DNA from: Vanessa cardui
Taxonomy: Eukaryota; Arthropoda; Insecta; Lepidoptera; Nymphalidae
DNA length: 64,000 nucleotides
Assembly: GCF_905220365.1 (NCBI RefSeq)
Contig: NC_061138.1
Span: forward strand, 5,223,814 to 5,287,813
Direction: 5' to 3'
This document shows positions 27,255 to 38,138 of the stretch, in pieces; position 1 is the first letter of the stretch, and the number at the start of each line of letters is the position of its first letter. Under the pieces are notes generated by a model. The model ran no database searches and was not told the origin of the DNA. It saw nothing but the letters and a program-made list of their open reading frames with translations. The position numbers and the translations under genes are program-made.

Positions 27255-28010
27255 TAATATATGACCAAAGTCGGTTGCGCTAACTAGTTATGAATACAAT
27301 AATTCGATCGTTTATACTTTAATTATATTTTTATGATCATAACCCATATCGGAATGAAAATTATGTATTTGTAAATGCTGATGACCTGCCCTCGTAGTAT
27401 TTTAAGGTATTCATCCTTAATTATAAGACTATTGACTCGATAAGGCTTGTATTGTTAAAATATTTAAAGCAAAAAATATCAAAGTCGGTTCAGTCGTTTA
27501 GGAGTTCAGTGACACAAATATATACATAAAATAAAACACACATATAATTGTCAAACAAATGTATTTGTAAAGATATTATTATTATAAAAAGATATTCTGA
27601 AATAAAATTGTTTATCAGGAAACGAGGATGGTTCCTAGTGTGATAGTTCCTACATGCATTGACATGCTGGCCTCGTCTCATCTCCGAGAAACAATATTAA
27701 GAGCAGACGACAGCGCCTTTGCGGAAAAAGCGATCCAAATTTTGTTTTCTAAATTATTTTAATTATTAAGATTGTCTGGAAGATATATCTGAGTTAGCAA
27801 TAAGGTGGTGTTTGTTGGTGTGCAATAAAAGGTATTTTGATTTTTGTCGCAATAACTGTTGAAACACCTAGACCTTGGAGGTTTCGTGCAAACAGCTGCA
27901 TTAAAAGTATAACACCTCGCCTTATTGCCTCCACTGGTCTGAGGACTAGTTTGTTTTTTCCCAGAGGGTTGCGGAATTGCAATTATATTTAATTCATATT
28001 TTATTAATTC

Positions 28011-28045
28011 TTATGTAAATAAAGCTGAATTCTTTATTTACATAA
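28011..28045. repeat. Small perfect hairpin, 14-bp arms
   Basis: TTATGTAAATAAAG and CTTTATTTACATAA are exact reverse complements separated by the 7-nt loop CTGAATT. It is AT-rich and isolated. I see no associated gene. Confidence 0.7.
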
Positions 28046-30444
28046 AACAATATTGAGTCTATATAAATTTCTTAATGTATTCAAGGTATTGTTTAGTTTG
28101 TTGAGAACGATGAATTAATATTAATAAGTTAATTTTTGTCAACTTAAGCGTGACAAAAATAATATCCTAACCTTGACTGCTCTTCGGCCACTGTGATCAT
28201 CTCAAAAGTGACAAGTCAACCACGCTGGGCATATTATAGACGTAGGACGTAACACGGACGATTGGACAGGCAATCTGACACGACAGGAAAGAGTTCAGAC
28301 TCAGGACTAAAAGGCCTTACGTGATTTTCGAAACACGGACTTATACACCCTTCCAGATTCCAGCCTTCTACTGAGGTTTCGACTGAAAAATCTATATACA
28401 TATCTACATTTTATCGGCCCCGCCGCTGATTCAGAAGTTTGAATCCAAAACTTTTACATCTGTGGTCTTATTCCGAGCTACTTAAACAATTAGGCAATAA
28501 ATTATCACAAATACACTTGTTTTGACGATGCTATGCATCACTAACACTAAATTTGTTCAGGAAGAATATGCCTTTTAATGCTAATTTGCTGAAACTTATT
28601 TGGACAAAAGTAATATCGGTAAGCGACTTTTTTTAATACTGTGTAATAATATAAAGAGTTATTAAATATGAATAGCCTAGGTACTGATTGTAGAAATAAA
28701 AGATAGCAACTTTTTGTACGGGATGAATATAGAATTCATAAAAAATGTCTTGACCATATTGAATAACAGAGAAATACAGTTAACACATTTTAAGTTAATG
28801 TTTACTTGTTCCAATTGAAATAAATGACCATGAGTGTGTAAAGGCTTATTTTATTTTACAGTTATGATATATTGTATGATATCCATTAATTTCAGTTAAA
28901 CAAGTGCGAATATGTACTTCTTTATAGGCTTTCTTGCCCTGAATGTTCGGCTTTTGTACCGTATTTCGGCCGAATGTCAAAGTTCGGTTCACGCTGCTGA
29001 AATTCGGCTATCAAGTATTACAGGATTTAAAAAAAAGTTCTGTGTATGATTCAATGAATTGTATTTTTGGTTGTGTCAGATTACACCAAGAGCTTCATGG
29101 GTGTTTAAATTTTTTATTATGCATCAATTATGAAACAGACATTGTGCCTTTTTGCCGGCTTATCTGATATATGTAGGTAATAAAGTTATAAATCGCATAA
29201 ATTTACAAAAACTTATACAATAATTTATTTTTAGATCTTTGCTTTTTATTACCAATAAACCCCAAGGTCATATGTATTAATAAATTCTTAAATAATCCTG
29301 GGACATAATTATTCTAAAAATAAGACATAATTAACGTATTATATACCGCATAAATAGGTAAGTCTGGTTTTATAGTTTTTACTTTTTTACGATCTCTAAT
29401 TGTCTTTTTAAGTCTGTGGCCTTTTTTCTAGAAATTAGGTATAATTGCTGTTGACATTGAAAATCATTAATTTTATTTAATACATACCTACATACAGTTG
29501 CTTTTCGTTTTACATCGTTTCTTCGCGTAGTTCTTTTAAGCCATCAACGGATTTAGAGGAATGTTTTGTACAAACTATTAACAAAAATACAAATTCATAA
29601 ATAAACTTTGGCATAATATAATAAAATATATACTTTCTGCATAAGATAAAAATAATAAAATATATCTATATTATTATTCGTGAACATTTTTAAATTGTTA
29701 TTTTAATACACATTTAAATTGTCTCTCGTGCGAAATGCGAAATGCGAATGAATGATTACTAATAATACAACACTAAAGCTTAGTTCCTGGCTATATACTA
29801 TTGTTATAAATAAAGGTAGAAACAAATTATACAATTTACATACAGTTGAAGCATTATTGAGTGATAACTGTTTTGGAACACGTATTTTTTTTTAAATATA
29901 CACAAAAATGGAAAGGGCCGCGATATGCATATGCATCGAGAAGGGCGAATTTTTTGCTTATGTTATCTTAATACCTTAAAATTGTCGACGTCAATTTCAT
30001 GATACGGAGATTAATATGAAATAATTTTTTGTTGCTTCGTTTATGTTCAACAATTTAGGACCTTTAAATTTTTATCGTCGTCTAGTTACCAAACCATCAA
30101 GTTTATTGAGTTATCGTTAAGATTTTTTAACCTCCTACAAAATATCCAAATGCCTATAATAACCGGACTTATATGCATTTATGTATTTCAGTGATTATAA
30201 ATAAATGATAAAATCTTAAATTCCAATAATAGAACTAAAGCTCAATACTTTTTTATTAGTTAAGAAAAAAGAAATAAGGAAATGGTATCACATACCAATC
30301 AAATAAAACATACGTATTAAGTATAAAAAAGTCGGTATTAGACGTAGCAAATTTAACGTTTATTTTGATAAAACACCTAATGTATTATCTCACCTAAAAT
30401 CACCATAAGATGTTCCTAAGTTAAATTATAATTTCTCATTTTAT

Positions 30445-30643
30445 CGACGACCTTCGTGGTCGAGTAGTGTGTACCGGTATTTAAGATTACGCCACTCAGA
30501 GAGAGAAAACTTCATTAGTTTTCCATGTTGTCTTGGGTCTGGGTATTTGCGGTACCGTCGTTACTTCTGATTTTTCATAACACAAGTTCTTTGACTACTT
30601 ACATTGGGATCATAGTAAAGTATGCGGTGTTGCCCAATATCAT
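30445..30643 (+). mobile_element. Family B tRNA-derived SINE, internally deleted
   Basis: It starts CGACGACCTTCGTGGTCGAG, has the 'acgccactc' block, then lacks the GGGTTCGATTCCC box seen in the copy at 32569. It continues 'cattagttttccatgttg', TCTTGGGTCTGGGTATTTG, 'accgtcgttacttctgattt', 'cttacattgggatcatagta'. The deleted B-box would make this copy transcriptionally dead. Confidence 0.75.
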
Positions 30644-31515
30644 TCAGAACAGTATCTGCATAAGAAATGAGAGTACGCAGTAGTAGTACTATATTGTATT
30701 AAAAAAGTAACGATTTATTTCTATAATATAATAGTACTAAATTCTTACCAAAATATAATAGCATTTAAATTTTCTACAAATTAAAAGAACTATTTGTCTA
30801 CAATTTTCAAATTGGACCTGTTTTTTTATGAGATCTTATCACAAACACGTGCCGGACGATTTAATAGCACACTACGGGAAAGATCGCTATTTGAATAATG
30901 ATTGTTTGTTGTGTGCTGAAATAGTTGAAAATCAGCTAATAAAAAATATATTATGGAACAAGCCCTACTAGTAACTACAAGCGATGCTAGATTATGTAGT
31001 AATTAAAGAGATTTAAATAATATGTAAAGAAAACCAAGAATATTTAATTAATGAATAGACTAACATTGTCTCATACGCATACTAGATAAAATAAATTTAA
31101 GTTATTTAAAATAATATTCACATTAAAAAACAAGTCTTTAAAAGTCGGTGATATAAAAAAAGTGGTTAATTATACGTAACCACTGACCACTTATTATATG
31201 ATAATTAATAGGTACTAAACGTTAAATTATGCTATTAAAATATGAAACGAAAAATTTATAACTATATTTTAAAATATTACCATCACGGAACACCCAATAG
31301 AATTTTATACTTAAGGTCAATTACTGAAGCCTTTATTCCAATTGCAGTATAACATTGTTTGTTATTTATAGCCTTGTATACCTACACATGTGTATAAAAA
31401 GAGTCCAAGAGGTGATTTGGATATTTTCTTTAGCGCGGCATACCAACATAAGGTGGGATTAGTCCGTCATATATTAGTCCTATGAATGTGACGTGCGTAT
31501 TTGTATCTAGAGTAA

Positions 31516-31840
31516 TCCATTAGAATGAGTCGAGATGGCCCAGTGGTTAGAACGCGTGCATCTTAACTGATGACTGCGGGTTCAAACCTAGGCAAGCACC
31601 GCTATATATATGTGCTTAAATTGTGTTTATAATGCTTCCACGGTGAAGGAAAACATCGTGAGGAAACCTGCATGTGTCTAATTTCATCGAAATTCTGCCA
31701 CATGTGTATTCCACCAACCCGCATTGGAACAGCGTGATGGAATATGTTCCAAACCTTTTCCTCAAAGGGAGAGGAAGCTTTTAGCCCAGCAGTGGGAATT
31801 TACAGGCTGTTGTTGTTGTTTGTTGTTAGTCCATTAGAAT
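31516..31840 (+). mobile_element. Family A SINE with 11-bp target-site duplication
   Basis: Exact flanking copies of TCCATTAGAAT lie at 31516-31526 and 31830-31840. The SINE head begins GAGTCGAGATGGCCCAGTGG, and the tail is an extended TGTTGTTGTTTGTTGTT. The intact duplication shows target-primed insertion and a fairly young copy. The next SINE starts only about 26 bp further on. Confidence 0.92.
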
Positions 31841-31853
31841 AATTAACGATTAT

Positions 31854-32166
31854 TATATATTAATAGAGGCGAGATGGCCCAGTGGTTAAAACGCGTGCAT
31901 CTTAACCGATGATTGCGGGTTCAAACCCAGGCAAGCACCGCTGATTCATGTGCTTAATTTGTCTTTATAATTCATCTCGTGCTCAGCGGTGAAGGAAAAC
32001 ATCGTGAGGAAACCTGCATGTGATAAATTTCATGGAAATTCTGCCACATGTGCATTCCACCAACCCGCATTGGAACAGCGTGGTGGAATATGTTGTTATG
32101 AGAGGAGGCTTTTAGCCCAGCAGTGGGAATTTACAAGCTGTTGTTGAATTGTTGTATATATTAATA
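31854..32166 (+). mobile_element. Family A SINE with 12-bp target-site duplication
   Basis: TATATATTAATA flanks the element exactly at 31854-31865 and 32155-32166. The head GAGGCGAGATGGCCCAGTGG and box GGTTCAAACCC are intact. Relative to other copies it lacks about 25 nt ('ccaaaccttctcctcaaagg') near 32095. It is the second of two tandem, same-orientation SINEs with unrelated duplications, so they are separate insertions. Confidence 0.92.
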
Positions 32167-32568
32167 TGTGGGCAAATTACTAACTGAATAGTGCACATTT
32201 CAATCATTCGATATGAGTCAACTTTGAATGGAAGGGTCACAAACTTGTAAAACACGTCGTAATGACATGCTCGGTCGCGATTAACTTCTTTTTTAATTTA
32301 AATGAAAGAATGCAAGGATAACGGAAATAATATATTCGGCCGATTTCCGCAGGCCTGAGTAGTATAATATTAACTTAATTTAAAATGACGCACTGTCATA
32401 CCACGCATAGCCTAAATCAGTGGAACTAACAGAATGATTTTTTGAACAGTAATTCCTCGTGGGACGAAGGTAATTTTTTTCAAAATTCATGTCCTAATTA
32501 TTAAATTTATTAATGAGGGGAAGAGGAGGTTTCGAAGGAGATGCGTCGTAACTGATTTTAAAACTAAC

Positions 32569-32786
32569 GACGACCTCCCTGGTCGAGTGGTGTGTACACC
32601 GGTTTTCATGGGTACGCCACTCCGAGGTCCCGGGTTCGATTCCCGGCCGAGTCAATGTAATCTACATTAGTTTTCTATGTTGTCTTGGGTCTGGCTGTTT
32701 GTGATACCGTCGTTACTTCTGATTGGTACCGTCGATACTTACATTGGGATCAGAGTAATGTACGTGATGTTGTCTCATATTTATTC
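32569..32786 (+). mobile_element. Family B tRNA-derived SINE
   Basis: The A-box-like TGGTCGAGTGGTG and B-box CCGGGTTCGATTCCCGG (a near-canonical tRNA T-arm) are both present. They are followed by the non-tRNA body 'cattagttttctatgttgtc', 'ttgggtctggctg', 'accgtcgttacttctgat' and 'cttacattgggatcagagta'. This is a second SINE family independent of family A. The 83-codon frame starting at 32677 lies inside it and is not a gene. Confidence 0.85.
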
Positions 32787-33834
32787 GCAATTGTTACCAG
32801 TGGAGGCAATACACATCTCGCCATGGTGTTATACCTATATATTACCTTTAAATAAAGGTTTTCGCCCTACTACTCCAAGGTTCAGTGTTCCAACTGTAAA
32901 TACGACGAGTATGTTAATTATTAAATAAATGTAAACTTAACTTTGTCCATTCGTAATTTAAATCGTTTTCTAAAAAAAAAAACATTAATAATTAAGACTT
33001 ACTAATCTACACAAAATTATACACATGATAAAAAGCGTGGATCTAATATTTATAAAATTTCAAACAGGATGTATTATTATATTATGTAGCTGAACTTGCG
33101 GCTTTGCCAGCCCGAAATTTATAAAATACAAAATTCCGACTCCATTTCACCCCTAGGTTAGGAGTTTCGTCAAATCCGACTTAACGAATGTCTAACACTG
33201 TCTAAATGTCCCTTTAAGAAACGTACGTGCCAAGTTTTAAGTTTGTAGGTGTAATTGTTTCTGTGATGCGAGATTAATCTGTGAGTCGAATTTCAATTTA
33301 ATTATATGAACTGTATGTTAAATACCTAACTTTGTATTTCCAATGTCATAAAACGTTAACTCCTAAGTTTCTTTCCCGGTTCTTCTTGGTAGAATCTACA
33401 TTCCGAATCACAAAAGATAATCCAAGAGTACTTTTATAAGTTAACTTGAATGAAGTATATGTATTTTGATTTTTGTTCGTAACCTATGAAAATCTATACT
33501 AACCAAAATATTCTTTACCAATTTTTTTAATCTGTGAGAAAACGCACAAGTTGTAATTATGTGCAAAAAATCGTTGCGTGTTAAATATTAGAATATAGAA
33601 TTATTTAAAACGAACTGAAATAAAAACGTAATCTTAGTACCTAAATGAAAAAAGCTAACATTTTTAAAAAACTTAATAGCTATAATTACACATACGATGT
33701 CTGATTTTTATGAACATGTTAAACTGGTAACCTATGTATATCTGGACCTAAAAATAGGAAAACATAAAAAAGTACTTTTTGTATCTGTTATTGAACAGAT
33801 ATAAAAATATACATGTTTATACTACTCTTTAAGA

Positions 33835-33962
33835 ATTAATAACATTAAATGCTTAAATATATACAAATATAAACTAAAACTATTTACTGTATAAATTTTG
33901 ACCGCGTGGAAAGGTGGCAAGAATGCTAGCAGCATTTCCCTGTTGAATCGCAATTTCGATCC
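33835..33962 (+). repeat. Family J repeat fragment
   Basis: The sequence 'aattaataacattaaatgct', 'tactgtataaattttgaccg', 'cgtggaaaggtggcaagaat' matches the copies at 23849 and 45290. It abuts a family H element at 33967. Confidence 0.55.
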
Positions 33963-33966
33963 TAAT

Positions 33967-34315
33967 AATAGGCTATTTGACTGGTTTTTAAAATCCATTT
34001 TATATTATTTAGAAGAAGTTAAGGAACCCAGTAAAAGTTGTGTTTTCTATTTCTAGTACATATTTGCCGAAAAATATCATATTAAAAATTCCATATTTAA
34101 ATAGCGCGCAAAAACGCTACTTGGACAATATGGCACTGCAATGGGGTCGGTGACGTCACTTTCCTGTATTTTAATGTGTGGTACATATAGTAAAAAAGCA
34201 AAGTTTACATGAAAGTGACTTCATCATCAGGCCGGCCAATCAGGACAGTTTTGTATCACGTGACAAACGTTTTTAAATTTGCATTTTTATTTATGGATTT
34301 AAAAAAAAAAAATTT
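33967..34315 (+). mobile_element. Family H element, right end missing
   Basis: The left end AATAGGCTATTTGAC and about 340 bp of body align with the copy at 41871, including 'aaggaacccagtaaaagttg', 'tatttgccgaaaaatatcat', 'aatagcgcgcaaaaacgcta', CTTGGACAATATGGCACTG and 'gggtcggtgacgtcacttt'. The inverted right end found in the other copy is not detectable here. Confidence 0.65.
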
Positions 34316-34602
34316 AATAAATTAATCTTGAATATAAAAATATGATATATTCAATTTTGCAATCAGCAAAAGCAAGATCTGAAAGATGTCTAACTTTATC
34401 GACCTCTGGTTTTAGACGAATACACCTAAACAACCATCAATCCGACCGATGGAAAAGATCAAAAGCTAAAAAGTAAAAAAAGTAAATACCTTTATAAAGA
34501 GTACAAATATAAACTAGTACCTAGATAGAGTAAATAAAAATGTATGCCTCGTTGATCTCTTGGGTTACTTAAATATTATTATACTATATGCCTAAACATT
34601 TG

Positions 34603-34803
34603 TACAGTCGGGGTAAGAAAAGGTTCGTCACCTTAAGGTCTAATTTCGTGTTCTCAGTGTGAGCGATAATTTTCTTTACCGGTCGAGAAGGACATATTCG
34701 CGTCGCAATGATCCGATGTAAAGATTCAAAATGTACTAAGAGCTTAAGACTTGATAAAGGAATACATTTGAAAACTGACGATGGCTTTCTTACTCTGACT
34801 GTA
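34603..34803. mobile_element. Family G MITE, short form (201 bp), TA-flanked
   Basis: The left end is TACAGTCGGGGTAAGAAA and the right end TTTCTTACTCTGACTGTA, imperfect inverted repeats with TA at each edge. The subterminal sequence matches the 371-bp copy at 6877, from which this differs mainly by a central deletion. The 79-codon minus-strand frame here is entirely within the MITE and is not a gene. Confidence 0.75.
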
Positions 34804-37800
34804 CAATCATATTCATAAGTCAAGTTAACTGTATCAGAATCGCTTAAAATAAAAATTTAAATTTATTCTTGAATCAATTATTAAACTCTAAACACGTGTA
34901 AATTATTAATTATAATTTCATGTTCATAATTTTTTAAGCACTTCTAGCGATTTTATTTAATCACTACCTATTTTTTATTATTCTTGTCCTTGTTTTAAAT
35001 TTTAACATTCATTAATCGAATAATTTCTCAATGTGAATAAATATATAGATATGTACATACTTAACTAATGAATATTTTATTCACATAAGTACCATTAAAT
35101 CCTCAAATACCTATATATACAAATATGATATAATAAATTACTTATTATTATTATTACACAAACTGAGATTAGGATCCCGAAGTTATTATTTTACATTAAT
35201 CTATTATTCTACCTATTTATTAATTAATGTCGTTGCAGTAGCGAATATGTAATTGAATCGTTTTTTTAATATACATATGTACCTAAATTGTGTTTTAAAT
35301 AATCCACTTCACTAGAAAATATAGAAACAGATTACCTATATCTATTATTATATAAGAAGTCATGTTATTTTTAAGCTTATTTTCATACTTCTTATTATAC
35401 TAACCTAATAATCTTACTAATACATATTGTAATGAACATTAGGTACTCAATTAACCTTAATCAGTTGAACAAAATTTGGCACAGAGATAAATTACAGTAT
35501 TGAATACGATGTTTTTATTCCAGAATAACAAACACCTAACAGATAAATAAGCACATATAATGAATAATAAACACATTATTAAGCCTGTGAAAGTTAATGA
35601 GTATTTACCTAATTTTGAACTCACAATCTCACCTCTCAATGAATGATCTTTAAGGAAATGGTTTACTTTTTCGCAGAAAAAATATACATATCTATAGGTA
35701 CATATGTATATGTACAAAGAGTCATGAGTTAAACTCAAGGAAATTGGTACTTATTTAGTTTAACCTTAAAAGAATACCTTAGTACTTAAATATCACCGAA
35801 ACTACAGAAAACTCTGAGAAATTCGTAAAACGACAAAATAATTTAACTTTAATTTGACATAGCTATTTAAAAAACTTTGTGATAATGGAAACGGCATTGC
35901 ATACGAAATATTTCATCCATCTTTGATACTACAAAGGTTAAGTCCGTAAAGGTTGGCAGTTTACCATTTACACTTAAATATAAACAGCTCAATATTGCGA
36001 TCGTTTTCGTTCATTGACAGTTTAATCGCAAGTTAAAAGGTTGCCTTAACTCAGCAATTTTCCTGTCCTGGAAATTCCATTTTTACGTTGAATCATGCAG
36101 TTTCGTAGTTTTTTTGTTTAAGAATAGCAAAGTATATTTAGTATACTAGTGTGTTTCCCGCGAATTTTCGATTTTATTCAAAAGATTTAAAGGAATTTCG
36201 AAACCTACAACAGGTTTTCTTTTTAATTGCATTTCATTGTAAACTGCAAGTCACACATCTTCGCGCCAAAACGGTCAAAGTTTTTTTTTTTAAAGTGAAT
36301 GGAATGATAAATGGTATATAATAGTCATTCAGTTAGAATTGGAATTTATCGATAGCAATTTCCTTGAATTTTGTTTTTCTTATACATAGCGCTACTACGC
36401 TCTTTAACCGGCAAGTAACTTTTTTCCGCTCTCTCAACAATTTAGTAAATTGCAATCAAGAATCCTCTTCATCGGCAAATAAATGAAAAAGGCTTCAAAA
36501 TGAGACTGTAATTGATTTTCTACATGCAGCTATCGTCTCATAATCACTGCTAATACAAGATATAATTTCATATTATTGTTTAACTTAACCCTTTATTTTA
36601 AAAACGTTTATTTAAAAGAAATATTACTCCGCGATTTTCGAAAATCGTGTTCTCATATCGATGAGAACGATCTCAACGATTTGACGCAAGGAAGTGGCGT
36701 TCTGAACTTTAATGCATGTATCCTATATTAGTTGTTTGGAATTTTGACGATATTGTGTAAATTTAAGTGAAATTATAATAAATATATACAAATCAAAGTT
36801 TACAACTTGTCTTACACAGATTTTTACCAATGTCAAAGAATACTAATCTCTATTAAAGATACAATAAAATTATCCGAATAATTGTAAATCTATTAACTAA
36901 CTTTTCCATATCTTAATAGATAAAAAAAATAACAAAGAATAAAGTACCGGATTCTTCTCTTTTTATTGATGTAAACTAATTTAAAACACCTTAAATGGTT
37001 CGATGACGAGTCTACCGTCTTTTATTGGTCGTATGAGACATTACAGCATTGATGAATGCACTTCCACGATTAATAAATTATTCAAAACTGTCATATTGTC
37101 TAATGAGTAATATTCCGGATTAAATTTTCCAAGGATCTTTGAAACCATATTAAATACAATCTTAAGCAACAAAGTAACAATCTAGTAATAAATGACTGTT
37201 ATACAAGATTTGAAGATTATTTCACTCAAGTTGTTATGCTGTTTGATGGATAAAAAATTGGCTGTATTTTATCTGACACATGCAAGTTTTCTCACGTTTT
37301 CCTTAACTGCTGAACAATATGAATTAAAAACCCAATTTAAACTCCAACGATAATAGGAATAAAGCCAAATGATCTGAACTGATCAATTCTTAATCTTTTT
37401 AATCGACTTAAAAAGAAAGATGCTACCAACTGTATTTTTATTTTTTGTATTTGTTACCTCAAAGCTGTTTTATTTATGAACCGATTTTTATTTTTTTTAT
37501 ACAGGATACGTTGACGTTGATAACATTTCAGTTTAGCAAATAATTTGGATTCGTTTTTGTTCTTTAATTTAATATTATCATATATTTTGATCTGTCAGTT
37601 TTTTTACAGATTTAGGTTGTGCCTCAATATAGTAAATTGTCTATATATTTAATATATATTGCCTATGTCTTACAACCAATCAAAAATAATCCACTTGATT
37701 TTCATTTTTGACGAACTTTCGTATTTATAATATTAATAGGATAGAATGTTCTTTTATACTAAATTTTAAGTTGGTTACTAGGTAGTGTTTACGGATTGTC

Positions 37801-37888
37801 TATTACTGTACGGTTAGCAAAAAAATGTGTGAACAAAACTATTAGGCGCAGATAATATTGAAATAAAACAAAACCGACGTATAACTAA

Positions 37889-37894
37889 TTTATT
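37889..37894 (-). terminator. WBP11 polyadenylation signal
   Basis: AATAAA on the minus strand lies 36 nt past the WBP11 stop codon at 37930. It would give an unusually short 3'-UTR of roughly 50-60 nt. Other AATAAA matches further down are possible in such AT-rich DNA, so the site in use is inferred. Confidence 0.55.
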
Positions 37895-37929
37895 GTTATT
37901 TTCAATATAAAGTGACCTATAATTAAATT

Positions 37930-38138
37930 CTATAACAATCCCTCCATTTCTTTCATGAACTGCATGTAAGCGTCGTCTTTGCTCGGCTGCTTGGGTTGCT
38001 CTGAGGGCCTCGGCAGGCTCGACTTGAGGTCGGGTTTCATCCTCTTGTCTTCTCGCTTCACCCGCAGTGCGGACGGGACGAAGCGCGTCACGTCCGCCGA
38101 TAGATTCCTTATCTGAGGTTTCGCGCTTATCGTTGCTC
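37930..38138 (-). CDS. WBP11: WBP11 coding exon 11 (residues 473-541 and stop)
   Basis: Encodes the conserved C-terminus, ATISAKPQIRN, then VTRFVPSALRVKRE, then DDAYMQFMKEMEGLL and TAG. This block is nearly collinear with the end of vertebrate WBP11 and fixes the gene identity. Confidence 0.96.

Larger units (their letters stand above)
21191..37888. other. Gene-empty stretch between the putative promoter and WBP11
   Basis: No coding exon is recognisable. The region carries repeats of families A, B, C, D, E, G, H and J, two small hairpins, and decayed retroposon-like scraps. Examples of the scraps are 28200-28450, with 'cggccccgccgctgattc', and 33085-33290, a decayed repeat with 'catttcacccctag'. 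The rest is plain AT-rich sequence in which I see nothing further. Confidence 0.6.

Noticed and set aside
32572..32655. Possible intact tRNA with GGTTCGATTCC loop
   Set aside because: The T-arm is nearly canonical, but the element continues into the body shared with the copy at 30445, so it is the head of SINE family B.
32677..32928. 83-codon plus-strand open frame
   Set aside because: It begins inside the family B SINE body and continues into AT-rich sequence. No protein similarity is recognisable.
34584..34823. 79-codon minus-strand open frame
   Set aside because: It spans a 201-bp MITE with inverted ends. The reading frame is incidental.
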